Assembly: GCA_040772905.1 (NCBI GenBank)
Contig: JAXGXJ010000012.1
Span: 29,263-93,262 of the forward strand
Direction of reading: 5' to 3'
DNA length: 64,000 nucleotides
Source: JAXGXJ01 sp040772905
Lineage (GTDB): Bacteria; Actinomycetota; Thermoleophilia; RBG-16-64-13
Within the stretch, counting starts at the first letter, position 1; every line of letters begins with the position of its first letter. Both the position numbers and the translations under genes were made by a program. Shown here piece after piece: positions 8,439-17,757 of this stretch. Below the pieces are notes generated by a model that worked only from the letters and a program-made list of their open reading frames with translations, had not been told where the DNA came from and ran no database searches.

Positions 8439-11120
8439 ATGGCTGAAACCCGACCGGTGATCAACATCGCCGACCTCTTCTGGCAGCATCGCCCCGATCA
8501 GGAGATCGAGGAGGCTAAGGTCGAGACCATTGTCGCCACTGGCCTTGAGGGCGGCGAGTGGAAGAAGGTCATGTGCAAGCTGTGCGGCAACAAGGTGTGG
8601 TGCACGGCGCAAGTGTACGTGAAAGATGGCCTCATCCTCAGCATAGCCGGCGACCCCGAGAACGCAGCCAGCGGCGGCAAGCTTTGTGCGCGGGGCCAAG
8701 CCGGCATGATGGCTACCTACAATCCCTACCGGGTCAAAGCGCCCATGAAACGTACCAACCCCAAGAAGGGTCTGGATGAGGACCCCGGCTGGGTGGAGAT
8801 CAGTTGGGATGAGGCGCTGGATACGGTGGCGGAGAGGATGAAGGCCATCCGCAAGGTCGATCCCCGCCGCTTTGCCCACTGCTTCGGTTTCGCCGGTTAC
8901 GCAAACATCGTCTTTGACGAGGCGTTTTGCCGGGCTTTCGGCAGCCCCTATGACATCCAGGGCCGGGGCCATCTGTGCCCGGTGCACATCGGCTGCTCGT
9001 TTGTGAACGGTACCTTCCTCGACAAGCAAGATATCGAGTATGCCAACTACTTCCTGGCTATCGGGGGCAGCCTCGGTTCCAACAACGGCAGTCCGTTCGC
9101 CATGCGTGCCGTCACCCGAGCGAGAGAGCGGGGGATGAAGCTGGTGGTGGTCGACCCGCGCATGAGTCCAGAGGCCGCGATGGCCGACGAGTGGATTCCC
9201 ATTCGGCCCGGGGGCGACCTTGCCTTTACGCTCGCCCTATTGCATGTGATGCTGCACGAGATGCCGGTCCAGGACCTGGACCTTCGCTCCATCAAAGAGC
9301 GAAGCAACCTCGTGTACCTCATAGGCGACGACAAACTGTATGTGAACGACTCTGCTACCGGCAAGCCTCTTGTGTGGGATCAGGTCGATAATCGGGCGAA
9401 GACTTTCGACGACCCCACCATCCAGGACTACGCACTGGAGGGCAGCTTCGACATCGAGGGACGCGTGGGGCGGCCGGCTTTCGCTCTCATCAAAGAGCGC
9501 ATGGCAGAGTTTTCGCCCGAGTGGCAGGAGCAGCACACCACCGTTCCGCCGGAGACCATCCGCCGGGTGGCTCGGGATTTCGTAGCGGCGGCGGATGTTC
9601 ACGCCACCATCGAACTGGATGGCTTCGAGTTCCCCCTCCGGCCGGCCGTCATCAAGTCGGAGCGGGGGGCCTATTCGACCACCCACGGCTCCTATCAGCA
9701 TTTCGCGGTGAAGCTCGTGACCGGTCTGGTGGGAGCCAACGACGTGCCGGGCGGGTTCCTGGGGTCTGAACAGGGCCCGGCTCTCAGCCCCGGGCCGGAT
9801 GGAGTCGTCGCTCCGAAGCAGGAAGCCCAGCCGGTGCCCTGGCAGTGGCCGCTGTCCATCGACCTACGCGAATACTATCCCCATCGTCACACCAGCCCCT
9901 ATCTGCTTTGGAAGACCGTCCTAGACCCGGAGAAGTATGGGGTCGACCACAACATCGACATGCTTATGGTGTTCGGCAGCAATCCCATCCACTCGAATTG
10001 CACGCCCATTCATGCGATAGAGGCTTTCACGAAGATCCCCTTCATGGTGGAGATAGCCCTCACCTATGACGAGACCTCGCAGTTCGCCGACATCCTGCTA
10101 CCCGAGAGCACCATATTCGAGCGATATGCCATGTTGGAGTACGGTGATCACGTGGTGCACGCAGTGGACATGGCAACGCTGCGGACGCGAACGGTGCAGG
10201 TGACGAAGCCGGCGATCAAGCCCATTTGGAACACCCGTCAGGCCGACGACATCTACATCGACATCGCCGAGCGGGCCGGTTTCTTGTTGGGTGAAGGTGG
10301 GCTGAACGACCACATCAGTCAGACTCTGGCGCTCTGCGACGATCATAAGCTCGACCTGAACAGGAAGTACTACACTCCCGAGATCATCGATCACCTCACC
10401 CGCTGCCATTATGGGGAAAGGTACGGCATAGACTACTTCGACGAGCACGCGCACATCCCCGAGCTGCTTTCGAAGGCCCAAAGCTACAACTTCTACTACT
10501 TCCCCTGGGGCAAGACACGCCATCCGCTCTACTTCAATCAGTTCTATGCCAACGGCTTGGAGTTGAAGAAGAACCTGGCGAGCGTCGGGCTGGACGTGCC
10601 CCCAGGCTGGGACGCTGACGAATTCTGGAGACACTGGGAGCCCATCCCCCAGTGGGTGGGCCGTTGCGATGAGGCGTATGCTGACGAATTCGACCTACGC
10701 GCCATGGTGTGGACGACGCCTCAGACTCGCATGTGCTCCGGCGATCAGATCGCCAACCCCTGGATACGCGAGGGAGTGAAGGAGCGCGACCCGTACGACT
10801 ACTCCATCCTCATCAATACCGATACCGCCCGCAAGAAGGGATTGAAAGACGGAGACAGAGTGAGGGTGGATGCGTTCTGGGGTGGAAGCACCGAGGGCCA
10901 TCTCAAACTCACGGAGCTCATTCACCCCGAGGCTCTGGGCTTTCCTGGCCACCACGGCTTCAAGGGGCGTCTGCGGAATCCCATCACCTGGGAGGGCCCG
11001 GATTTCAACGACTTGCTGTCTGATCGCGAGGGAGAGTTCGACCCTGTGTCTTGCGCCACCGACATCAGTCCTCGGGTGAAGGTCACGCCAGTAGGGGTTG
11101 ACAAGGGAGGTGCGCGATGA
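8439..11120 (+). CDS. Molybdopterin oxidoreductase catalytic subunit (DMSO-reductase family), no Tat signal
   Basis: An 893-aa molybdopterin protein. An N-terminal [4Fe-4S] motif MCKLCGNKVWC, later KLCARGQAG, starts the P4 domain. The body has VEISWDEALDTVAERM, FAIGGSLGSN-like nucleotide-binding phrases, a KLVVVDPRMSPEA segment and a C-terminal molydopterin-binding domain (NTDTARKKGLKDGDRVRV). HLCPVHIG around residues 183-190 may supply the Mo ligand. No twin-arginine leader is present, so the active site should face the cytoplasm although a DmsC-like anchor is encoded beside it. The ATG at 8439 sits eight bases after AAGGAGG; a GTG at 8433 overlapping the previous stop is a poorer alternative. 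The substrate cannot be read from sequence; an aromatic hydroxyl- or carbonyl-reducing role would fit the neighbours. Confidence 0.88.
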   Translation: MAETRPVINIADLFWQHRPDQEIEEAKVETIVATGLEGGEWKKVMCKLCGNKVWCTAQVYVKDGLILSIAGDPENAASGGKLCARGQAGMMATYNPYRVKAPMKRTNPKKGLDEDPGWVEISWDEALDTVAERMKAIRKVDPRRFAHCFGFAGYANIVFDEAFCRAFGSPYDIQGRGHLCPVHIGCSFVNGTFLDKQDIEYANYFLAIGGSLGSNNGSPFAMRAVTRARERGMKLVVVDPRMSPEAAMADEWIPIRPGGDLAFTLALLHVMLHEMPVQDLDLRSIKERSNLVYLIGDDKLYVNDSATGKPLVWDQVDNRAKTFDDPTIQDYALEGSFDIEGRVGRPAFALIKERMAEFSPEWQEQHTTVPPETIRRVARDFVAAADVHATIELDGFEFPLRPAVIKSERGAYSTTHGSYQHFAVKLVTGLVGANDVPGGFLGSEQGPALSPGPDGVVAPKQEAQPVPWQWPLSIDLREYYPHRHTSPYLLWKTVLDPEKYGVDHNIDMLMVFGSNPIHSNCTPIHAIEAFTKIPFMVEIALTYDETSQFADILLPESTIFERYAMLEYGDHVVHAVDMATLRTRTVQVTKPAIKPIWNTRQADDIYIDIAERAGFLLGEGGLNDHISQTLALCDDHKLDLNRKYYTPEIIDHLTRCHYGERYGIDYFDEHAHIPELLSKAQSYNFYYFPWGKTRHPLYFNQFYANGLELKKNLASVGLDVPPGWDADEFWRHWEPIPQWVGRCDEAYADEFDLRAMVWTTPQTRMCSGDQIANPWIREGVKERDPYDYSILINTDTARKKGLKDGDRVRVDAFWGGSTEGHLKLTELIHPEALGFPGHHGFKGRLRNPITWEGPDFNDLLSDREGEFDPVSCATDISPRVKVTPVGVDKGGAR

Positions 11121-11761
11121 GGTACGGCATGGTGATCGATCTGGAGAAGTGTTCCGGCTGTATGGCGTGCGACGTGGCCTGCAAGAGGGAGAACTTCACC
11201 CCGCCGGGCGTGCATTGGAGCAAGGTGCACATCTTCGAAACAGGTAAGTATCCCAAGACCAAGCTACGCTCGCTTCCCACGCTGTGCATGCATTGTGAAG
11301 ATCCGGCATGTCTCAAGGCATGTCCGACTGGTGCCACGATGAAGCGCCCCGATGGAGTGGTCATCATCGACAATGACCGCTGCGTGGGCTGTGGTTACTG
11401 CGCCCTCGCCTGTCCCTACGAAGCCAGGGCACTGAACCGCGCGGACCCGCGTCCGTATCACGGTGTGCACGGATTCACCCCGTTTGAGAACATCGGCTAC
11501 TTCGGGCGGCTTGGAGTGGTGGAGCACGGGAAGGGCGTCATCGAGAAATGCACCTTCTGTCTGCATCGTCTCGAGCGAGGAGGACAGCCGGCGTGTGTAG
11601 AGGCTTGTCCCGCCACTGCCCGTGTGTTTGGAGATCTCGACGATCCTGAGAGCGAGGCGGCCAAGTGGGCGGCTCGCGGGGCGGAAGCTCTGCACGAGGA
11701 ACAGGGGACGAAGCCCAAGGTGCTGTATCTACACTTGAGAGAGCATCTCGGTAAGGGCTAG
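11117..11761 (+). CDS. DmsB/NrfC-like four-cluster ferredoxin subunit
   Basis: A 214-aa polyferredoxin with four cysteine clusters: CSGCMACDVAC, CMHCEDPACLKACPTGA, CVGCGYCALACPYEA and CTFCLHRL...CVEACPATA. This is the DmsB/PsrB pattern for four [4Fe-4S] clusters that wire the Mo subunit to the membrane anchor. The ATG at 11117 overlaps the preceding stop (ATGA) behind GGGAGG. The C-terminal phrase EQGTKPKVLYL is shared by subunits of this type and by AthB. It is the last gene of the anchor-catalytic-FeS operon. Confidence 0.92.
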   Translation: MRYGMVIDLEKCSGCMACDVACKRENFTPPGVHWSKVHIFETGKYPKTKLRSLPTLCMHCEDPACLKACPTGATMKRPDGVVIIDNDRCVGCGYCALACPYEARALNRADPRPYHGVHGFTPFENIGYFGRLGVVEHGKGVIEKCTFCLHRLERGGQPACVEACPATARVFGDLDDPESEAAKWAARGAEALHEEQGTKPKVLYLHLREHLGKG

Positions 11762-11794
11762 TCTCACTTGTCAGGCTGATGATGAGCCCTTCGT

Positions 11795-11824
11795 GTGCTC
11801 GCGCGCTGCAGTTGGTGCGAGCAC
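11795..11824 (+). terminator. Hairpin downstream of the DmsCAB-like operon
   Basis: GTGCTCGC (11795-11802) pairs perfectly with GCGAGCAC (11817-11824) across a 14-base loop, 34 bases after the operon's last stop. No T-run follows, so it is a probable rather than certain terminator. Confidence 0.45.
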
Positions 11825-11911
11825 CCTGTCCGAGGGCAATGCCGAAGGAGCCACGAAACCCGATGATCCACGGCGACAAGAGCCCCGCTGGTCGCGCGAG
11901 ATGAGGAGGAT

Positions 11912-11964
11912 TTCGGCGCACGCATGCGAGCGACGCAAAAGAAGCATCGCAGTCGTGCGCCGAA
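11912..11964. ncRNA. Two-tier stem-loop, possible structured RNA or leader element
   Basis: TTCGGCGCACG (11912-11922) pairs perfectly with 11954-11964. Inside the loop, GCGACGC (11930-11936) pairs with GCATCGC (11944-11950) with one mismatch around AAAAGAA. The loop includes GACGCAAA, a string also seen in c-di-GMP-I riboswitches, but the rest of that consensus is missing. It lies about 330 bases before a c-di-GMP enzyme gene. I call it only as a candidate structure. Confidence 0.3.
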
Positions 11965-12292
11965 GTCCGCGGGTTGGCTTGCGCAGGGAGTCTGGTCGCG
12001 TGCCGCAGCACCTTGGTCGACATACTCCCAACCTCACATCGGACAGCCCAAGGCCGGCTTCCTAGGCTTTCTTTCGGCCATTCGAATCGGCCCGGGGGCA
12101 TCTCCTCTTCTCGCGATTCACCTGCATTTGGGCGGCCTCCAGGTGTGATATTCCGCAACCGTCACACCGAGTGCGCGGGCAAGACGGAAGACAGCATGGT
12201 CGACTTCTCTTCCTCCAAGTACGGCTAAATCCTGTCCGATAGGAAGAGGAGCCTCCGGGAACTCTCCGTCTCTGCACGTTCTGAGGAGCGCG

Positions 12293-14511
12293 ATGCCCAC
12301 TCTCCGGCGCCACCTGTACATGTGGTGATCATCCCCACCATGGCGATAGGCGCTATCGTGATCCTCCTCTCCTCTTACCTCATCTCTTTGCGCGGCTTCA
12401 GCGCCCTGGAAGAACAAGGGCTGAACGACAAACGCTGAGGGTGGCTCAGGGGAGTCGCCGCGGAATTGGCGGACCTGGATGCCGACGTGATGGATTGCTC
12501 GTCATGGAATGACACCTGCAGCTTCGTCGTCGGAGCCGATCCGGACTACCCGGCAAGTAACCTCACTGACTCGCTCTACGAAGCATTCCGTCTGAATCTT
12601 GTGGTGATTCTCGATGACGCTGGGCGGATGGTCTGGGGGAGAGGGCTATTCTCTTGAGTCTGGTGATCGCATGCCGCTCCCTGCTGCTTGGAGAACATCT
12701 TCTTCCCGGGAGCCCCTTGCTCTCTCACCAGCGGCCGGAGAGCTCCGTTGCGGGATCGCTGCTGCTGGGGGATGAGTTGGCTCATCGCCTCTCGCCCCAT
12801 CGTAACCAGTAGCAGAGGGACCGATACGCGGGACGGTGCTTATGGGCCGGCTCATCACCGAGAGCTACCTGGCCGAACTCTCCGAGCGCCTTGGCCAACC
12901 GCGGCCGTTGAAGCCGCGAGCACCCGCTCCCAAGAGATGGTCTCCGTGGACTCTGTCTCGACCGGCCTGACGGCAAGCACTACCATCGAAGGAGACGTCA
13001 TACGGGGCCAGGTGGCGGTGAATGACATCCATGGAGGTCCCGGTCTGACGGTTCGCTTTGATGGTCCGCGCCTCATATACGGCGAGGGAATGAGGACCGC
13101 AAGAGCACAAGCCCATGCCCTTGCAGTCATGATCCTCGTGCTCATGGTCATTCAGGTGGCCATTCTCGAGCAGTCTATCTTTCGACCCCTCTCCCGTTTG
13201 GCGCAGGCAGTACGGGCCCTTCGTACAGGAGCTGGCTAACCTCCCACAAGACAGGCTGCGGCGCAAGGGAACTGGATCTGGTAGTCGAGGAGATAAACGA
13301 CCTTGTGGAGGTCGAAGCTTCGAAGAAGGCGCTGCACGCGATCGCTATCTCGAGGCCAGACGCTTGCCGATCAAGACCCCCTCCACCGGGCTTCTCAACC
13401 ACCCGGGCCCTCTTCGAACACTTGGACTACGCGCTCTGCCGTGCTCAAAGAGCGGAGCACCTCAGCGTGGTTCTGATGGACTTCGATGACTTCAAGTACA
13501 TAAACGACTCGTATGGACACCCTGGGAGACGAAGTCCTTCGCCGAGCTGCAGATCATCAAGACCTGCGCACGCAAGAACGACCTCGTGGGGCGCTATGGA
13601 GGCGACGAGTTCCTGGCCATTCTTCCGGGGACGACTCAAGAAGAAGCAGTCATCGCAAACCGCATCCTCGCCTCGATGGCTGGTGAGGCCGGAGCCAGGA
13701 TGCTGACTCGCCCGGTGAGATGCCCATCCTGATGAGCTGTGGGGTGGCGAGTTATCCCGAGTGCGCGAGGACGTCAACGAGCTTGTTGCCTACGCCGACG
13801 CCAATCTCTATCGGGCCAAGGCCGCAGGCGGAGGAATGGTTACGGCAAGGCACTCCCCGGAAGAGACGGAAGAGGCTCAAGGGGGAACCTTCGGCATTCT
13901 CGAAGGATTGGTGGCGGCCATAAACAACAAGGACCGATATACACGTCGGCATTCAGAAGAGGTGGCCGCCCTCGCCGTTTGCGTGGCCGAGTCCCTTGGT
14001 CTGTCCGACGAAGAGCAGCGCTCCATCCGTATCGCCGGTCTGCTACATGACGTGGGGAAGATCGGCGTGCCGAGAATGTGTTGCGAAAGCCCGATAGGCT
14101 TGAGCCGGCGGAACAGGCGATAATCGAACGCCATGTGGAGATCGGAGAGCTACTAATACGAGACATACCCTACGCGAAGGCAAATACGTGAAGCCGTCGG
14201 GAGTCATCATGAGCGATGGGATGGGGAAAGGATACCCCAGAGGATTGAGAGAGACCGCCATCCCGCTTGGGGGACGCATATTGGCTGTGGCCGATACCTA
14301 TTCGGCCATAACCTCCCGGCGTCCCTACCGAGATGCGAGGAGCCGAGAAGAAGCGCGTACTATCCTTATGCATGCGCGAGGAAGACAGCTCGATCCACAG
14401 CTCGTGGATGTTCTGTTGGAGGCTCTGCCCAACGGTGAGAAAGTGGTACAGAGGGAGCGCGATGGGTATTTACGAGACGCTTGGGCGGCGTGCCTACGAG
14501 TGACCGGATAG
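12293..14511 (+). pseudogene. Broken CHASE4-HAMP-GGDEF-HD-GYP c-di-GMP turnover protein
   Basis: Pieces in all three forward frames reconstruct a membrane sensor. ATG 12293 follows GAGGAG. TM1 reads VVIIPTMAIGAIVILL; CHASE4 pieces are SSWNDTCSFV and SNLTDSLYEAFRLNLVVIL. TM2 plus HAMP lies near 13110-13200. The diguanylate cyclase part has DFDDFKYINDSYGHP and RYGGDEF, and the HD-GYP part has RHSEEV, LLHDVGKIGVP and, after a shift, SHHERWDG..YPRGL. The last frame ends at 14511. An in-frame TGA at 12436-12438 and at least six frame changes separate the pieces, for example after SYGHP near 13525 and an extra A near 14229. All catalytic signatures survive at DNA level, so either decay is recent or the sequence contains indel errors here. 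Confidence 0.85.
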
Positions 14512-14650
14512 AATCCGTGGCCGTGGCCTCGGTCACCGCAGCGCTCAGGCGGCGCTGGAGGTGAGATTCACCCCCGTACCGGGGTAGTTGCTGACTTGTG
14601 TGCAAGACCCTACACGAGCATCCTATGAATGATGAAGGAGACGCCTGAGC

Positions 14651-16070
14651 GTGTTCCCCGACCTACGTTCGTTCCTGGACTAAGCTGGAGCAGGAAGGGC
14701 AACTCGTCCACTACACCGACGAGGTGTTGCCCGAGCATCCGCGCAATCCTGCGCGCCGCCGCCGATCTGGGCCCCTCCGGGCCGGCGGTGATGTTCCACC
14801 GCATTCGCGGCTACGGCGACCGGAAGTTGGTCGCCGGTGTGCACGGATCGTGGGCGAACCACGCCCTCATGCTGGGCATGCCCAAGACCGCCACGCTCAA
14901 AGACCAGTTCTACGAGCTCGACCGCCGCTGGGACGCGACGGAAGGCGAGCTCCGCTGGGTCGACAAGGCCCCCTGCCAGGAGGTGGTGCTCGACGGAGGC
15001 TTCAATCTGCTGGAACTCCTCCCGCTCTTTCGCGTGAACCAGAACGACGGCGGTTTCTACCTCTCCAAAGCCTCGGTGGTGTCGAAGGATCCGGACGATC
15101 CGAGAGCCTGGATAGGGAGAACGTGGGCATCTACCGTATCCAGGTGCTCGACGCCGACACGCTGGCCATGCAGGGCCTGCCCTTCCACGACATCGCCATA
15201 CACGTCCGCAAGGCCGAGGAGCGCAACCAGCCGCTGCCCGTGGCCGTGTGCCTGGGCGTATCACCCATGCTGAGCTTCGTTTCGAGCACTCCTCTGGAAT
15301 ATGCCCAGTCGGAATACAAGTACTGCGCCGCACTGGACGGGGCCCCTCTTGATCTTGTGAAGACCAGCGACGGCTATCTCGACGTCCCCGCCACCGCCGA
15401 ATACGTGCTGGAGGGCGAGCTACAGCCCCGAGTGAGGGTGCCCGAAGGCCCCTTCGGCGAGTTCCCGGGCAGCTATTCGGGCGCGTGCCTGCAGGTGGTC
15501 ATCAAGGTGAAACGGGTCACGCACCGGCGCGACCCCATCTTCGAGAACCTCTATCTGGGCCGGCCCTGGACCGAGATCGACACCCTCATGGCCCTGAACA
15601 CGAGCATCCCACTTTACCGGCAGATCAAGGCCACCATGCCCGAGGTGAAGGCGGTGAACGCTATCTACCAGCACGGGCTGACGGCGATCATCGCCACCGA
15701 CAGCCGCTTGGGCGGCTACGCCAAGTCGGTGGCGTTCCGGGCCGCCTCTACGCCGCACGGCATCTCCTACGTCAAGAACATCATCGTGGTCGACGGCGAT
15801 GTGGATCCCTTCGATCTGACCCAGGTGATGTGGGCCATGTCCACGCGCATCCGCGGGGCGCAGGACGTCATCGTCATCCCCAGCACGCCCGGCATGCCGC
15901 TCGACCCGGGCTCGGAACCGCCGGGCATGGGCTGCAAGGTCATACTCGACTGCACCACCCCGGTGCCGCCCGAGCCACCCATGCGCGACGTGGCCATGGT
16001 CGAGCACGTACCCGAAGCCCAGGCCTACGTGGATGTGCTGCTCGGTCTGCAGAAAGCCCAGGGGAGGTGA
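14651..16070 (+). pseudogene. UbiD-family hydroxyarylic acid decarboxylase, frameshifted
   Basis: The joined frames give a roughly 472-residue UbiD/BsdC-type decarboxylase, the family's normal length. It starts at GTG 14651 (FPDLRSFLD, with GGAG ten bases upstream). An extra T at 14681 makes a stop, a second shift falls near 14725, and a missing base near 15100 moves from SKASVVSKDPDDP into ESLDRENVGIYRIQ. The region from 15105 to the stop is intact and contains EGPFGEFPG, the Glu-rich UbiD active-site phrase, and VDPFDLTQVMWAMSTR. The enzyme uses prenylated FMN and decarboxylates hydroxybenzoates. The small D subunit follows four bases later, which points to the nonoxidative vanillate/4-hydroxybenzoate/gallate group. 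Whether it is a true pseudogene depends on verifying the three indels. Confidence 0.85.
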
Positions 16071-16074
16071 TTCG

Positions 16075-16302
16075 ATGGAGACGGTCATGAGGTGCCTGCG
16101 CTGCGACGAGGGAGATGTGTCGGTGGTCGCCCATGCCCCCGATGGCAGCGGCGCCTGGGAGATCTACCGCTGCGAGCGCTGCAACTACGCCTGGCGGAGC
16201 ACCGAGCCGGCGAACATCACTGACCCGCAACAGCGCGATCCGTTCTTCCAGCTCTCGGCCGATGACCTGGAGAACCTCAGCAGCCCGCTGCCGACACCCT
16301 GA
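16075..16302 (+). CDS. bsdD: Nonoxidative hydroxyarylic acid decarboxylase, subunit D
   Basis: A 75-aa protein matching the BsdD/VdcD small subunit: two CxxC zinc-ribbon knuckles (CLRCDE and CERC) flank a central region, then NYAWRSTEPANITDP, the family's hallmark YTWRSTEP-type phrase. Typical length is 70-80 aa. GGGGAGG sits over the upstream stop, ten bases before the ATG. D subunits accompany the BsdC-type UbiD enzyme, and their biochemical role is still poorly defined. Its integrity beside a frameshifted C subunit is notable. Confidence 0.9.
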   Translation: METVMRCLRCDEGDVSVVAHAPDGSGAWEIYRCERCNYAWRSTEPANITDPQQRDPFFQLSADDLENLSSPLPTP

Positions 16303-16359
16303 CGCCGCGGCGACTAGGGCGGAGACTCGTCCCGTTCGCCCAGCCAGAAAGGACACAGT

Positions 16360-17724
16360 ATGGACTCACGCATGAACCCGACGGGTCGCCTCACCCTGGA
16401 GTCGGTGGAGCGTGACTTCAGGCGCAAGTTCTCCGTCTCCGCCGAGGTCACCGAACGCGCGTGCCAGTACATACCCTGCGGATTCAGTCGCAGCATCGCA
16501 AGCTACGGACCCCACGCCATCTACGTCGATCACGGTGAGGGTCAGTACGTGTACACGGTCGACGGACACCGGTTGCTCGATTTCCACAACAACTTCGGCT
16601 GCAACACACTGGGGCACAACCACCCCGCCATCACCGAAGCGCTGCTCGAGGCGGTGACCCGCGGCTTCTCGTTCGGCTGCCCCATGGTCCACGAACAGAA
16701 GCTGGCTCAGATACTGGTCGAGCGGATCGCGTCCGTGGAGCAGGTGGTCTTCACCTGCTCGGCAAGCGAGGCCTGCCTGGTCGCCGTGCGCACCGCCCGG
16801 GCATATACGGGCAGGGCCAAGCTGGCCAAACTGGAGGGCTGTTTCCATGGGATCGCCGACGACTTTCAGGTGTCCATCCAGCCGCGGCCCCTCGAACTCG
16901 CCGGGGAACCCACCGACCCGCTCTGTGTCCCCTGTGCCGCGGGGCTGCCGCCCAGCACACTCACCGATGTCGTCGTCCTTCCTCAGAACGACCTCGAGGC
17001 GTGCGAGCGCATCCTCAGCGAAGAGGCGCAGGATGTGGCCTGTCTGATGCTGGAGTTGCAGCCCGGCGCCGGAGGACTGGTCGAGCTCGACCGTGCGTTC
17101 GTGCATGGCCTGCGCGAGCTGACACGGCGGCTGGGCATCGTCTTCATCGCCGATGAGACCATCACGCTGCGCTGTGCGTACGGTGGACTGCAAGGGGAGT
17201 TCGGCGTCGTGCCGGACCTCACCGTCATGGGCAAGATCATCGGCGGGGCCTGCCCCTGGGGGCGGTGGGAGGCCGCACGGACATCATGGCCGTCATGGGT
17301 TCCGGCCAGGTCAAGCACTCCGGCACCCACCACGGCCATCCCCTGGCCACCCGAGCCGGGATCGCCTGCATGGAGGTGATGACCCCCGAGGTCTACGCCC
17401 GCTTGGCTGCCCACGGCGCTCGCATCAAGGACGAGCTCAACCGGTGGGCGCTCGACAACGGCCACCCGTTTCTCGTGAGCGGAGGCGGATCGTTCCTGGG
17501 ATACGAGGTCACCGACCGGCAGGCGCACCTATCGCAGCGTGCGAGACCTCGTCAGTCACTCCGACGAAGAAGCCATGAAGATGGTCGCGCTCGAGCTGGC
17601 CAACCGCGGCGTACTCCCGCTCTTCCGAGGCCAGATCGCGCTCTCTGAGCCGATGACCGACGCCGATATCGTGACCTTCATCGGATCGTGCAAGGAGATC
17701 GTCGCCGCTCTGGGCCGGGATTGA
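16360..17724 (+). pseudogene. Class III aminotransferase (glutamate-1-semialdehyde aminomutase-like), frameshifted
   Basis: The first frame runs from ATG 16360 through YTVDGHRLLDFHNNFGCNTL, TCSASEACLVAVRTARAYTG, FIADETITLR and the PLP-lysine phrase TVMGKIIGGACP. One base is displaced near 17255, where the sequence continues as LGAVGGRTDIMAV...HSGTHHGHPLATRAG. A second shift near 17515 leads to RDLVSHSDEEAMKM and the stop at 17722-17724. The intact product would be about 454 aa, normal for the family. The Schiff-base Lys is retained. Its intact relative at 55294-56685 has the same overall layout. The gene lies between the decarboxylase subunits and an amidase, suggesting amino-acid or amine handling. 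Confidence 0.85.
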
Positions 17725-17757
17725 CGGCGGACGGCGTTCGGCGGAAGGAGACGAACG

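Larger units (their letters stand above)
11762..12292. other. Gene-free stretch before the broken c-di-GMP gene
   Basis: About 530 bp with no credible coding frame. Besides the hairpin at 11795-11824 it holds a two-tier inverted repeat at 11912-11964 (listed separately). Open frames here on either strand lack ribosome sites and family resemblance. Confidence 0.5.

Noticed and set aside
11926..11964. c-di-GMP-I riboswitch
   Set aside because: GACGCAAA is present but the other conserved elements and the second stem of the consensus are missing.
11538..12158. 206-aa minus-strand ORF over the DmsB end and gap
   Set aside because: No ribosome site, low-complexity Arg/Ser content, overlaps a certain gene.
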